64,000 nucleotides of DNA from an uncultured Ruminococcus sp. (GCA_902786975.1 CADAES010000005.1:17530-81529); one strand, 5' to 3'; positions 42,451-50,623 are shown, counted from the first letter of the stretch. Notes: generated from the letters alone by a model not told the origin. Numbers and translations: made by a program.

Positions 42451-43692
42451 ATGAGCAAGGTTGCAGTAATAGGTTACGGAACGGTAGGTTCGGGAACAGT
42501 CGAGCTGTTTATGAAGAACCGTAAGTCCATTTCAAAGAAAGTGGGAAGGGACTGTGATATCAAGTATATCCTGGACCTGAGGGATTTCCCTGATTCTCCG
42601 TTTGCGGACCGTATGATAAAGGATTTTGAAACTATCCTCAACGACGACGAGGTAACGGTCGTTGCCGAGGTAGTCGGCGGAACGACTTTCGCTTACGACT
42701 ATACAAAAAGGCTGCTCGAAAAGGGCAAGAGTGTCGTAACATCGAACAAGGCTCTTGTCGCAGAAAAGGGTGCGGAGCTTATCAAACTTGCAAAGCAGCA
42801 CAAGTGCAACTATCTTTTTGAAGCCAGCGTAGGCGGCGGCATACCTATCCTCAGACCGATAAACAAATGCCTTGCGGGCAACGAGATACTCCAGATATCC
42901 GGTATCCTCAACGGCACGACCAACTTCATTCTCTCGAAGATGATAAAGGATCAGATGTCATTTGACGATGCTCTGAAAATGGCACAGGAGCTTGGCTATG
43001 CCGAGGCAGACCCTACAGCTGATGTCGAGGGAGAGGACGCATGCAGAAAGATATGCATACTCGGTTCGCTCGCATACGGCAAGCACATCTATCCCGATAT
43101 GGTGCACTGTTCGGGCATAACAAGAATAACGCTCGACGATGTTGAATATGCAGACAATGCAGGCTATGTTATAAAGCTCATCGGCTCGGTCAAGAAGCTC
43201 GATGACGGCAAGCTCAAGGCTATCGTCTGCCCAAGGTTCGTTCCAAAGTCCAACCTGCTTGCGAGCGTTGACGACGTTTACAACGCTATCAGCGTGGTCG
43301 GTGACGGCGTGGGCAACGTAATGTTCTACGGAAAGGGCGCAGGCAAGCTTCCGACGGCTTCCGCAGTTGTCGGAGATATCATCGACTGCCTCAAGCACCC
43401 GCAGACCGTCCTTGCAGTCAACTGGGAGGACAGCGCAGACAGGAGCTTTGTTGTCAACTACAAGCAGACAAATACCTCGGTATATGTAAGGATACAGGCT
43501 GATAACGCAGAGGCGCTCAAAGGCTCGCTCAGCGAGATGTTCGGCAAGCTGATGTACATCGAGAGAGCGGGCAGACCCGACAGTGAGATAGCGTTCATCA
43601 CTCCGACAATGAAGGAAGCGGATATCGACGACAACCTCACTATCCTTTCGCACTCGGCTAAGATATGCAGCAAGATAAGGATCTATCAGTAA
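42451..43692 (+). CDS. hom: Homoserine dehydrogenase
   Basis: The 413-residue enzyme reduces aspartate semialdehyde to homoserine for Thr and Met synthesis. The N-terminal NAD(P) motif is VIGYGTVGSGTVELF; the catalytic and substrate region is ISGILNGTTNFILSKM (about residue 150) with AQELGYAEADPTADVEGEDA (about 180), the homoserine dehydrogenase signature. A C-terminal ACT domain begins near residue 335 and is probably for threonine feedback. The site is GAGAGGAAAGG. No homoserine kinase or threonine synthase is adjacent. Confidence 0.95.
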   Translation: MSKVAVIGYGTVGSGTVELFMKNRKSISKKVGRDCDIKYILDLRDFPDSPFADRMIKDFETILNDDEVTVVAEVVGGTTFAYDYTKRLLEKGKSVVTSNKALVAEKGAELIKLAKQHKCNYLFEASVGGGIPILRPINKCLAGNEILQISGILNGTTNFILSKMIKDQMSFDDALKMAQELGYAEADPTADVEGEDACRKICILGSLAYGKHIYPDMVHCSGITRITLDDVEYADNAGYVIKLIGSVKKLDDGKLKAIVCPRFVPKSNLLASVDDVYNAISVVGDGVGNVMFYGKGAGKLPTASAVVGDIIDCLKHPQTVLAVNWEDSADRSFVVNYKQTNTSVYVRIQADNAEALKGSLSEMFGKLMYIERAGRPDSEIAFITPTMKEADIDDNLTILSHSAKICSKIRIYQ

Positions 43693-43702
43693 AGTAAAGT
43701 TT

Positions 43703-43738
43703 TAAGAAGCTCGGAAACCCGGGCTTCTTTTTTTTTTA
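43703..43738 (+). terminator. hom terminator
   Basis: AAGAAGCTCGG-AAAC-CCGGGCTTCTT (one bulge) followed by a long T run. Confidence 0.9.
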
Positions 43739-43903
43739 ACTACAGTAGGAAACAGCCCGTAAGCATGCTTTGAAAAGCGTCTATTTGGTTTGATATATTA
43801 ATATTATATGCACTATTAACAATAAACCATATACTTGCTTTGTTACCCTTGCACAATCAAAAACAGGGGAAACGGCGTGATTTTCTTTTTTTGAAAAAAA
43901 CAG

Positions 43904-43932
43904 TTGCAAAAGCAGTAAATGTGTGATATACT
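43904..43932 (+). promoter_or_regulatory. Promoter of the sensor-GGDEF gene
   Basis: TTGCAA (43904-43909), 17 bp, TATACT (43927-43932). The rest of 43740-44000 is AT-rich without recognisable features. Confidence 0.65.
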
Positions 43933-44011
43933 TGTAATGTTAATAATGTTTGAATATTATTGTTTATGAAATAAGAAAAACAAATAACTTGGAACGGAGG
44001 AGAACGACAAA

Positions 44012-46282
44012 ATGGGCAGACGTTTTACCATAGGTCTTGTTATAGCGAATATAGTCTCGGACCAGTTCAGCCGCAACATCGCTCAGGGTGCGATGTCAGC
44101 CGCCGAGGAGCTGGATATGAACCTCGCTATAATCCCGATGAAGTATATCGGCAGAGAGAATGCCCCCGAAAGTGCCGACGAAAAGTATGAATATATGTTC
44201 AACACTCTGCTGACGCACGTTTCTCACGAGTCGCTGGATTATATCATCATATCCACAGGCGAGATAGTATACTCCATGACCAAAGACCAGATGCTTCCCC
44301 TGCTGCAGAGCATCGGAAATACACCTGTGCTTTCGCTCGCCTCTGAGGTAGAGGGCTTTGAGAGCCTTATCTTTGACAATTCAACAGGCGTAGAGGAGGC
44401 GGTGAAGTACCTTATCAAGTCGGGCAGAAAACGCATCGGTCTGATGAAGGGCGAGCCGTACAACTACGACTGCATCGAGAGAAATGCTGCTTACAAGAAA
44501 GCACTTGAGGAGTGCGGTGTGCCGTACGACGAGAAGCTGACGATATACAACGATATGTCTACCTTCTGTCACGACCAGGTCGAAAAGCTGCTCAGCGACA
44601 ACCCGGATATGGACGCTGTCGTCTGCTGCAACGATGCGACTGCGACCACCGTTTACGAGGTGCTCGAAAAGCATAATATCACCGTCGGCGACCAGATAGC
44701 CGTTGTCGGATTTGACGACCTTCCCGTGGCACAGCATCTTGTGCCGCCGCTTGCTTCGGTCAAGGCAGATGCCGAACAGCTCGCCTACACCGCTGTAAGG
44801 AGAGCCGCTGACTATCTCAACGGAAACACCGCTTTTGTAAAGCACGAAAGAGTGCCGACCAAGTTCATGCTCAGAGAGTCCTGCTACCGCAAGGCGGAGC
44901 ACCCCGACCAGAGCTGGATATTCGACCTTCCGACCGAGAAGTGCGCAAAGGAGATACTCAAGATAGCTTATACCGATTTCGTGTCGCCCGCACAGTGGGA
45001 TGTCGCATTCAATTCCTGCGTGACCTTCCTTACCAAGGTGAACGAGGTGCTCAAAAAGCCGAGCTGCACAAGGCAGGAGATAAGTGATTTCTTTGAGACG
45101 ATAGATGTCATCTTCAGACGCAGGGACGGCTTCTTTGAGTATAACGTAAACAAGTTCCTCGGAATAGTCGATGTCGGAATGAAGCACCTTGCTCAGCAGT
45201 ACCCCGACAGGCTCGCCGATATAATCACCGTGTTCACGCATCTGTATCAGACCATCGCTTACAGTACCGAGAAGAGGAGAGCCTATGAGCACAGCCAGAG
45301 CATAGATATCGACCACCGCACCAATATCATCACCCGTGACGTTCTGATGTTTGCAACGGAAGATGTCGAGGGTGCGTGCAGCTCGATGCTCAGACAGCTC
45401 CACCAGCTGGAGATAAAAACGGCCTATATGTTCCTGCTGGATAAGCCGATGATCTGCAACCGCAGACAGGATGTCCCCGACGACGTAAGCTGGAACCTCG
45501 AAGCGTACAGCATAGGCGAGAGGGTTTTCACCGTTCCCGAGGGAAGAAAAAAGGTCGAAGCAAAGGAACTGTTCAGAAATAGTTTCATTCCGCAGGACAG
45601 GCGCTGGACAATGGTCATGACAGTGCTGTACTCCACAAACGTCCAGTACGGTCTGGCAATGTTTGAAATGGGCTTTGACTATTTCAGATATCTGGAATAC
45701 CTGACCTACCAGCTCAGCGCAGCGGTAAAGATACAGGAGCTTATCAGGACCCAGAATGAAACGCTGATGCAGCTCAACAAGATAAACATCGCTCTGCACA
45801 ATATGTCCAGCCTTGACCAGCTTACGGGTACACTTAACAGACGAGGATTCTACAACGAGGCTGCCAAGCAGTTTGAGCAGATAACCGACAGGCTGATAGT
45901 CGTGTTCGTTGACCTCGACGGTCTGAAGATGATAAATGATAATTTCGGACACTCCGAGGGTGATATCGCCATAAAGGCAGTCGCAGACTGTCTGCGTGAG
46001 GTCATCGCAGATATCGGTATTGTAGGACGTGTCGGCGGCGACGAGTTCGTTGCGATGATGCCGTCCATATTTGACAATATGAGCGAGTATGTCAGAAACA
46101 AGTGCAACGAGGTGCTCGACCAGCTCAACGAAAGACTGAAAAGACCGTACAGGATAGCTATGTCAATGGGTATCTTTGAGTGCAAGGCGAGCGAGTACAA
46201 GAGCATCGCAGAGATAATCGACAAGGCAGACTATCTGCTGTATGTCCAGAAGAGGGAAAAGAAAAAGCTGCTGGACAGTTGA
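44012..46282 (+). CDS. Cytosolic LacI-type ligand-binding domain fused to a GGDEF diguanylate cyclase
   Basis: A 756-residue protein with no signal peptide or membrane helix. Residues 1-290 form a periplasmic-binding-protein-like sensor as in LacI regulators (TIGLVIANIVSDQFSRNIAQG; GRKRIGLMKGEP; AVVCCNDATATTVYEVLEK; VVGFDDLPVAQHLVPPL), but the LacI DNA-binding headpiece is missing. A helical/GAF-like linker (about 300-590) precedes a GGDEF domain starting at DQLTGTLNRRGFYNEAAK, with the intact active site GRVGGDEFVAMM (about 672). No RxxD inhibition site is seen five residues upstream. I infer a soluble c-di-GMP synthase controlled by a small ligand, perhaps a sugar. Site CGGAGGAG; monocistronic. 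Confidence 0.88.
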   Translation: MGRRFTIGLVIANIVSDQFSRNIAQGAMSAAEELDMNLAIIPMKYIGRENAPESADEKYEYMFNTLLTHVSHESLDYIIISTGEIVYSMTKDQMLPLLQSIGNTPVLSLASEVEGFESLIFDNSTGVEEAVKYLIKSGRKRIGLMKGEPYNYDCIERNAAYKKALEECGVPYDEKLTIYNDMSTFCHDQVEKLLSDNPDMDAVVCCNDATATTVYEVLEKHNITVGDQIAVVGFDDLPVAQHLVPPLASVKADAEQLAYTAVRRAADYLNGNTAFVKHERVPTKFMLRESCYRKAEHPDQSWIFDLPTEKCAKEILKIAYTDFVSPAQWDVAFNSCVTFLTKVNEVLKKPSCTRQEISDFFETIDVIFRRRDGFFEYNVNKFLGIVDVGMKHLAQQYPDRLADIITVFTHLYQTIAYSTEKRRAYEHSQSIDIDHRTNIITRDVLMFATEDVEGACSSMLRQLHQLEIKTAYMFLLDKPMICNRRQDVPDDVSWNLEAYSIGERVFTVPEGRKKVEAKELFRNSFIPQDRRWTMVMTVLYSTNVQYGLAMFEMGFDYFRYLEYLTYQLSAAVKIQELIRTQNETLMQLNKINIALHNMSSLDQLTGTLNRRGFYNEAAKQFEQITDRLIVVFVDLDGLKMINDNFGHSEGDIAIKAVADCLREVIADIGIVGRVGGDEFVAMMPSIFDNMSEYVRNKCNEVLDQLNERLKRPYRIAMSMGIFECKASEYKSIAEIIDKADYLLYVQKREKKKLLDS

Positions 46283-46296
46283 TGAATAATGTTGTT

Positions 46297-46340
46297 AAAA
46301 AGGAACTGTTGCAGTTAAGCAGCAGTTCCTCTTGTTTTTA
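46297..46340 (+). terminator. Terminator of the sensor-GGDEF gene
   Basis: AGGAACTGTTGC pairs with GCAGCAGTTCCT (12 bp, one wobble), followed by CTTGTTTTT. Confidence 0.85.
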
Positions 46341-46348
46341 GTATGTAG

Positions 46349-46993
46349 TTACAGCTCTGTGAAATCCGCAAAGCAAAAGTCTGCGGTGCGTCTAAGCTCT
46401 GCGTGGTCGTTGGTGTAATGCGGGTTGAGCCTTGCCCCGACAGTGAAGCCGCCGAGCTTTGCCCCGCTGACGCCCTCTACGATGTCCTCTATTACCGCAC
46501 ATTCGCACGGCTCAAAGCCAAGCCCCTTTGCAGCATAAAGATAGATGTCGGGAAAGCCCTTTCCACGCTCAACGTCCTTTGTCGTGGCGAAAAAGTCAAA
46601 GTACCCGAGCATTCCGTGACGGCGAAGGACAGGCTCGTAAAGCTCCTTTGAGGAAGCAGTCGCAAGTGCGAGCTTGACACCGCTTTGGTGAAGCCTGCGC
46701 ACAAAGTCCGACGCACCGTTCACAGCAGCGATGTCGTTTGTGTAATGACGGATAGCCATGTCGTGCCAGCAGGCGCATATCTGCTCGATGCTCTCGTCAA
46801 GCGAGAAGCGCTGTCTGGTGTAGACCGCCGCCTGTGTGAAATCCATAGCGGAAACGACTTTGCCGTAATCGTCGGGAACGGCAAAGCCACGCTCACCGAG
46901 AAAGTCGGCGTCTATCTGCGCCCAGACTCCGTGCGACTCAACGAGCGTTCCGTCAAGGTCGAATATCACGCCTTTGAAATTCTTAAAGTCCAT
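46349..46993 (-). CDS. HAD-superfamily hydrolase (phosphoglucomutase/phosphatase-like)
   Basis: A 214-residue HAD with a helical cap. Motif I is VIFDLDGTLVESHG (about residue 10), motif II LALATASSKELYEPVLRR (about 113), and motifs III/IV are GFPDIYLYAAKGLGFEPCECAVIEDI split by the lysine region near 150-170. It is close in layout to beta-phosphoglucomutase and YcjU/GS1-type phosphatases; the substrate is unknown. It starts at ATG 46993. Between it and YitT lies a heptamer repeat. It may be co-transcribed with yitT and the genes upstream. Confidence 0.88.
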   Translation of the reverse strand: MDFKNFKGVIFDLDGTLVESHGVWAQIDADFLGERGFAVPDDYGKVVSAMDFTQAAVYTRQRFSLDESIEQICACWHDMAIRHYTNDIAAVNGASDFVRRLHQSGVKLALATASSKELYEPVLRRHGMLGYFDFFATTKDVERGKGFPDIYLYAAKGLGFEPCECAVIEDIVEGVSGAKLGGFTVGARLNPHYTNDHAELRRTADFCFADFTEL

Positions 46994-47045
46994 ATCCTAT
47001 CATTCCCTGTCTTTTATCTCCGAAAGAGCTGATGCCGGCGCCCCG

Positions 47046-47082
47046 ATCTCTTACATCTTACCTCTTACATCTTACTTCTGAA
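47046..47082 (-). repeat. Heptamer array H4, supplying the YitT stop codon
   Basis: On the minus strand TTTCAGAAG is followed by TAAGATG, TAAGAGG, TAAGATG, TAAGAGA. The first TAA is the stop codon of the YitT gene, and its last two codons (Gln-Lys) are repeat sequence. Confidence 0.8.
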
Positions 47083-47923
47083 AGCCCTCTCCGTATATCT
47101 CGTTTGTATCGAGCACGAGCATAAACGCCTTGCTGTCGGTGCGCTCGGCAAGCCTTCGCACAGTTTGCAGGCGGTGCTTTTTCACGGCGCACATCAGTAT
47201 ACTTGCGTTAAGCTCTGAGTAGCCTGTCCTTACGCTGATGACCGTGCAGCCGACATTTGCGTCCGAAAGAAGCCGGGGGAGAAGCACCTTTGTCTTATCG
47301 GTGACTATCAGCACCAGCTTGCCCTTGTCGGACGAGTAAAGCACGCTGTCAAGCGCTTTTGAGAACACGAAAAGTCCGATGAATGCGTACATCGAAAGGG
47401 TCAGGCTGTTGAAAACGATGCCGCCCGCGATGCACACGCTGCCGTCTGCCGCAAGGAATATCCGCCCTGTGCGCAGGTGCGGGAAACGCCGCAGGATAAG
47501 CTTTGTGACAATGTCCGTTCCGCCGGTCGTCGCACCCGAAAGGAACACGAGTGCGCACCCCAGACCCATTGCCGCACCGCCGAAAAGTGCAGCGAGCAGC
47601 GGGTCGTTAGTCAGCGGCGGCAAAAGAGCGCACCTGTCCGCTGTCAGTCCGCAGACGGCTATAGCTGCCGCCGTGTGCAGCACGAATCTCCTGCCGAAAA
47701 CGAACGCCGAGATGACCAGCAGCGGAACGTTCAGAAGCATCGTGTACGTTCCCACGCCCAGCGGGTACAAGCGGTCGAGCATTACCGAGATGCCTGCGAT
47801 ACCGCCCGCAGCAAGCCTGTTCGGACTTAGAAACAGTCCCAGCGCACCACCGAATATGATGCTACCGCCGACGAGAAATATCCCGCTTGTCACTCTGCCC
47901 TTTGCAAGCCTGTAAATATCCAT
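47072..47923 (-). CDS. YitT family membrane protein
   Basis: The 283-residue protein has five to six hydrophobic segments in the YitT/DUF161 domain (residues 10-190; GGIAGISVMLDRLYPLGVG and LSGATTGGTDIVTKLILRR are typical) followed by a C-terminal cytosolic DUF2179 domain (SELNASILMCAVKKHRL). Function is unknown across the family; transport has been proposed. The site is AAAGAGGCG before ATG. Its stop codon comes from a heptamer repeat, suggesting that the original 3' end was replaced or trimmed by repeat insertion. Confidence 0.88.
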   Translation of the reverse strand: MDIYRLAKGRVTSGIFLVGGSIIFGGALGLFLSPNRLAAGGIAGISVMLDRLYPLGVGTYTMLLNVPLLVISAFVFGRRFVLHTAAAIAVCGLTADRCALLPPLTNDPLLAALFGGAAMGLGCALVFLSGATTGGTDIVTKLILRRFPHLRTGRIFLAADGSVCIAGGIVFNSLTLSMYAFIGLFVFSKALDSVLYSSDKGKLVLIVTDKTKVLLPRLLSDANVGCTVISVRTGYSELNASILMCAVKKHRLQTVRRLAERTDSKAFMLVLDTNEIYGEGFQK

Positions 47924-47976
47924 TAAAACGCCTCTTTCAGAGTATTCTGAAATTAGCTTTCCACGCCTTTGCGCAG

Positions 47977-48360
47977 TTATTCAAACCAAGGATAGCTGAC
48001 CGTTCTGAAGCCGCCCTTTGACGTCATTTTCAGATAGTACGTTTCGATGCCGCCGACAAGCTGTCCGCCCTGCAAAAGCACCTCGTTTGACAGGCTTGCT
48101 GACTGTGTGCTCGCAAAGACGCTGTAAATGTTGTCATTGAGATCAAGCATTATCTGCTCGCCGTTTTTGATGCGTGCGCCGTTTGCGTCCAGTATAGCAG
48201 CGTCGATGCGGTATATCGGCTGCCCGAAAGCGTCGTGCTCGCAGAGGTCGCCGTCCAGTCCGAACTGCTGCATGAACGCCTGTTTTGAGCCGGGTATCAC
48301 CCAGTAGGGCATAAGAGCCGAGGCAAGCTTTTTCTCTCTTGTGACGATGATACGCTTCAT
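47977..48360 (-). CDS. Hypothetical protein co-translated with the C_GCAxxG_C_C protein
   Basis: A 127-residue soluble protein that I do not recognise. It begins MKRIIVTREKKLASALMPYW, has a short beta-rich pattern through the middle (DAFGQPIYRIDAAILDANG; QIMLDLNDNIYSVFAS) and ends in an aromatic tail (FRTVSYPWFE). No transmembrane segment, signal or metal motif is seen. Its ATG overlaps the stop of the redox-type gene by 4 nt (ATGA), so the two products are probably made together and may act together. Confidence 0.7.
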   Translation of the reverse strand: MKRIIVTREKKLASALMPYWVIPGSKQAFMQQFGLDGDLCEHDAFGQPIYRIDAAILDANGARIKNGEQIMLDLNDNIYSVFASTQSASLSNEVLLQGGQLVGGIETYYLKMTSKGGFRTVSYPWFE

Positions 48361-48824
48361 TGCTGCGCCTCGATGAATTCGCCCAGCAGTCCCGCCGAAA
48401 GCTCGATAAGCTCCTTGCAGGGGCGCTTTTTGTAATACTCGTTCGTTCTTGCCGAAGGTGTCGGCTCGCTTGCGCCCGACAGCCCGAGCATATCACGGCA
48501 GACGATGCTGTCAAAGCCGTTCTCCTGCTTGAAGCGTGCGGCAAAGGCTTGTATCAGCTTGTAAAGCTCCGTTTTTGCGGCGGTGTCCGAAGCGTCGGTA
48601 TAGCCGTATTTGTAAGACAGCACCATAAACGCACCCGATACCGAGCCGCACACCTCACGCAGTCTGCCCATGCCGCCGCCGAAGCCGCTTGAGATGCGCA
48701 GGGCAGTATCTCTGTCAAGTCCTATGTCCTCCGCCCACGCCGCTATTACCGACTGCGAGCAGTTGTAGCCCTGCATAAAAAGCTCACCTGCAAGACTCGC
48801 TTTGTCATTATTAAACTGTTTCAT
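48357..48824 (-). CDS. C_GCAxxG_C_C family redox-type protein
   Basis: The 155-residue protein is named after its cysteine pattern. The visible cysteines are QGYNCSQSVIAAW (about residue 22), EVCGSVSGAFMVLSYKYG (about 60, here GS in place of GA), IVCRDMLGL (about 108) and RPCKELI (about 134). The glycine-rich SSGFGGGMGRL precedes the second Cys. Members are thought to bind metal or act in redox reactions and often sit near oxidoreductases. The site is AAGGAG before ATG. Repeat R2 copy 1 begins 19 nt upstream and forms its 5' region. Confidence 0.88.
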   Translation of the reverse strand: MKQFNNDKASLAGELFMQGYNCSQSVIAAWAEDIGLDRDTALRISSGFGGGMGRLREVCGSVSGAFMVLSYKYGYTDASDTAAKTELYKLIQAFAARFKQENGFDSIVCRDMLGLSGASEPTPSARTNEYYKKRPCKELIELSAGLLGEFIEAQQ

Positions 48825-48842
48825 ATTTACTCCTTGTTTATG

Positions 48843-49063
48843 TAAATCAGAATTTGTGCACGGCGTGCACCACGCTTGTCCGTCGCATATCAGTTTGAGA
48901 GAACAGCTGCCTTTGTGTCGCTCCGGGTTTTCATTTTGTTAGTATGGTATAATAATAACAGGTTTTTTCTTGTCCCAAAGTAACCGTTACCACGGTTACT
49001 TAAGAGAATGGCAAAGCCATTCTCTGCCTTATTTCTCGTAAAAAAAGGTGGCGGGTCAAGGGC
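48843..49063 (-). repeat. Repeat R2, copy 1 (with inserted hairpin module)
   Basis: About 120 bp (48843-48965) match 63841-63963 at roughly 93 percent by eye. They include the GTGCAC/GTGCAC palindrome and CAGCTGCCTTTGTGTCGCTC. A further shared end is CTCGTAAAAAAAGGTGGCGGG. Between them copy 1 has extra hairpins, AAGTAACCG-TTACCA-CGGTTACTT and GAGAATGGC-AAA-GCCATTCTC. It lies just upstream of a minus-strand start codon. Confidence 0.8.
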
Positions 49064-49170
49064 GGCGCCCTTGTCGCTCTCCGCAGAGAGCGAAAGTCCC
49101 TTACATCGTGCGCTCCGCATAGGACGTGAACAACCGAACAGCAAGCTGTTCGCTCCAGAGGGGCATGCCC
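49064..49170. repeat. Cluster of short palindromic modules
   Basis: AAGGGC-GGC-GCCCTT, CTCTC-CGCA-GAGAG, GAACAGC-AA-GCTGTTC and GGGGC-AT-GCCCC follow each other within about 100 bp. No coding potential was seen. Confidence 0.6.
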
Positions 49171-49277
49171 TTTTAGAGGTCAGAAGAAAAGAAACAAGAA
49201 GCAAGAATGTTTGGCGGCAAGTATGTCTGATAAAATCCATTTTCTTACCTCTTGCATCTTACATCTTGCTTCTAAAA
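49171..49277. repeat. Heptamer arrays H5, degenerate inverted pair
   Basis: TTTTAGAGGTCAGAAG... at 49171-49205 and its inverted counterpart CTTACCTC...CTTCTAAAA at 49244-49277 flank about 40 bp. GGGGC-type palindromes bracket the pair. Confidence 0.6.
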
Positions 49278-49379
49278 GGGGAGGGCTGCCCCTTGTTCCG
49301 TGTAGAACTCTTTTTCTTCAAGCCATTATGGCTTGACGTTCGAGCGTTGAACCTGAACTTATTTAATATAGCCTCCTTA

Positions 49380-49414
49380 GGGGGCTTTCCGATCGCCCCC
49401 ATACCCCTTCGGGT
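49380..49414. repeat. 35-bp GC-rich palindromic repeat, copy 2 (R3)
   Basis: Matches 32 of 35 bases with 10719-10753 (GGGGGC...GCCCCC, CCCCTTCGGG). From 49415 to the promoter at 49562 only AT-rich sequence is seen. Confidence 0.7.
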
Positions 49415-49561
49415 GCACAACTATTAATTTGATAATAATAGTTTAATTTCTGATTTATTATACCACAAATCGCTTTGCTTTTCAAGGCTATTATTCTGCT
49501 CGTTGTGTAAAGTGTACAAATTTAGTATAGTATTTTGTGATAATTGTTGCTTAAAACTTCA

Positions 49562-49590
49562 TTGACAAAAAGGTAAAAATCAAGTATAAT
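49562..49590 (+). promoter_or_regulatory. Promoter of the reverse rubrerythrin gene
   Basis: TTGACA (49562-49567), 17 bp, TATAAT (49585-49590), a perfect match. Confidence 0.88.
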
Positions 49591-49650
49591 AGACTTGTGC
49601 AAAAAGGTATGCTTTTTCACGCAAATTACAGCTTATGGGAGGTATAAATT

Positions 49651-50196
49651 ATGTCAAAATTCGTATGTTCGGTATGCGGTTATATCTATGAGGGCGAGCA
49701 GCCCCCCGAGAAGTGCCCACAGTGCGGCGTTCCGGGTTCAAAGTTCAACAAGGTCGAGGAAGAGAAGATAATGTGGGCTGACGAGCACAAGCTCGGCTCT
49801 GCTCAGGGTCTTGACGAGGAGATAGTTCAGGGTCTGCGTGACAACTTCAACGGTGAGTGCAGCGAGGTAGGTATGTATCTTGCTATGGCGAGAGTGGCTT
49901 ACAGAGAGGGCTACCCCGAGGTAGGAATGTACTATGAAAAGGCTGCTTTCGAGGAGGCAGAGCACGCTGCCAAGTTCGCAGAGCTGCTCGGCGAGGTCGT
50001 TACACCGTCCACAAAGAAGAACCTCGAGCTTAGATATATGGCTGAGAACGGTGCCTGCGAGGGCAAGATGAAAATTGCTAAAAAGGCTAAGGAGCTCGGA
50101 TACGACGCTATCCACGATACCGTTCACGAAATGGCTAAGGACGAAGCAAGACATGGCTGTGCCTTCAAAGGTCTGCTCGATAGATATTTCAAGTAA
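49651..50196 (+). CDS. Reverse rubrerythrin (NADH peroxidase-type)
   Basis: The 181-residue protein carries its rubredoxin domain at the N-terminus ([20 protein letters not shown], residues 5-24) and the ferritin-like di-iron domain after it: [35 protein letters not shown] and [15 protein letters not shown]. This order is reversed relative to classical rubrerythrin and matches the oxygen- and peroxide-reducing reverse rubrerythrins of clostridia, which are strongly induced by oxygen. The site is GGGAGG, from a perfect sigma-A promoter. R1 copy B begins 9 nt after its stop. NADH dependence is inferred from the family. Confidence 0.95.
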   Translation: MSKFVCSVCGYIYEGEQPPEKCPQCGVPGSKFNKVEEEKIMWADEHKLGSAQGLDEEIVQGLRDNFNGECSEVGMYLAMARVAYREGYPEVGMYYEKAAFEEAEHAAKFAELLGEVVTPSTKKNLELRYMAENGACEGKMKIAKKAKELGYDAIHDTVHEMAKDEARHGCAFKGLLDRYFK

Positions 50197-50204
50197 TGTT
50201 ATTG

Positions 50205-50436
50205 AGGGGAACTCTTTTGGAAGAAGCGTAACACGTGGTAACGGTTACTCTGTTCCCCCGAGGATACCCAACGGGTATCCTCGCCAGCGACCGCAGGTCG
50301 CTGACCAAACATCCCCTCAGAAACCTCTTAATGATTTTTCGATATCAGGAGACAAGCCCCTGATATCGAAAAATGAGCAGGAAATTTCCAAGAGAGACTG
50401 TGAGGAATTATTCTCTTAGAAGAACTGTCCTCAGCA
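50205..50436 (+). repeat. Structured repeat R1, copy B
   Basis: Order: GAACTCTTTTGGAAGAAG; hairpin GTAAC...GTTAC; hairpin CGAGGATACCC-AAC-GGGTATCCTCG; hairpin AGCGACC-GCA-GGTCGCT; CAGAAACCTCTTAATG; stem ATTTTTCGATATCAGG...CCTGATATCGAAAAAT; AAGAGAGACTG; AGAAGAACTGTCCTCAG. Compared with copy A, two stem pairs in the second hairpin changed from T-A to C-G on both sides. Confidence 0.88.
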
Positions 50437-50462
50437 GCACAGCTTAAATATCCATTCAACTG

Positions 50463-50487
50463 ACCGGTCGAAATGACCGGTTTTTTT
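50463..50487 (+). terminator. Terminator after R1 copy B
   Basis: ACCGGTC-GAAAT-GACCGGT followed by seven T. It would end the rubrerythrin transcript beyond R1. Confidence 0.88.
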
Positions 50488-50594
50488 GTGCCTGTTGCAT
50501 ACAATAAAGCGTTTCATTTTGTGCAAAGCTACAAACTTAAAAATGTTTTGCACAGTTTCGGGCTTCTCAATCGTTATATATAAGAGCAGAGATA

Positions 50595-50623
50595 TTGACA
50601 TATTTTTGCTCGGGCAGTATAAT
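50595..50623 (+). promoter_or_regulatory. Promoter of the small membrane-anchored protein gene
   Basis: TTGACA (50595-50600), 17 bp, TATAAT (50618-50623), 29 bp before the start codon. Confidence 0.88.

Noticed and set aside
44381-45952. Open frame of 523 codons on the minus strand
   Set aside because: It is fully antisense to the sensor-GGDEF gene, has no ribosome site or family motif, and reflects codon bias of the real gene.
48890-49240. 116-codon minus-strand frame ending in R2
   Set aside because: It crosses repeat R2, several palindromes and a heptamer array; part of the same peptide arises from R2 copy 2. It is a repeat artefact.
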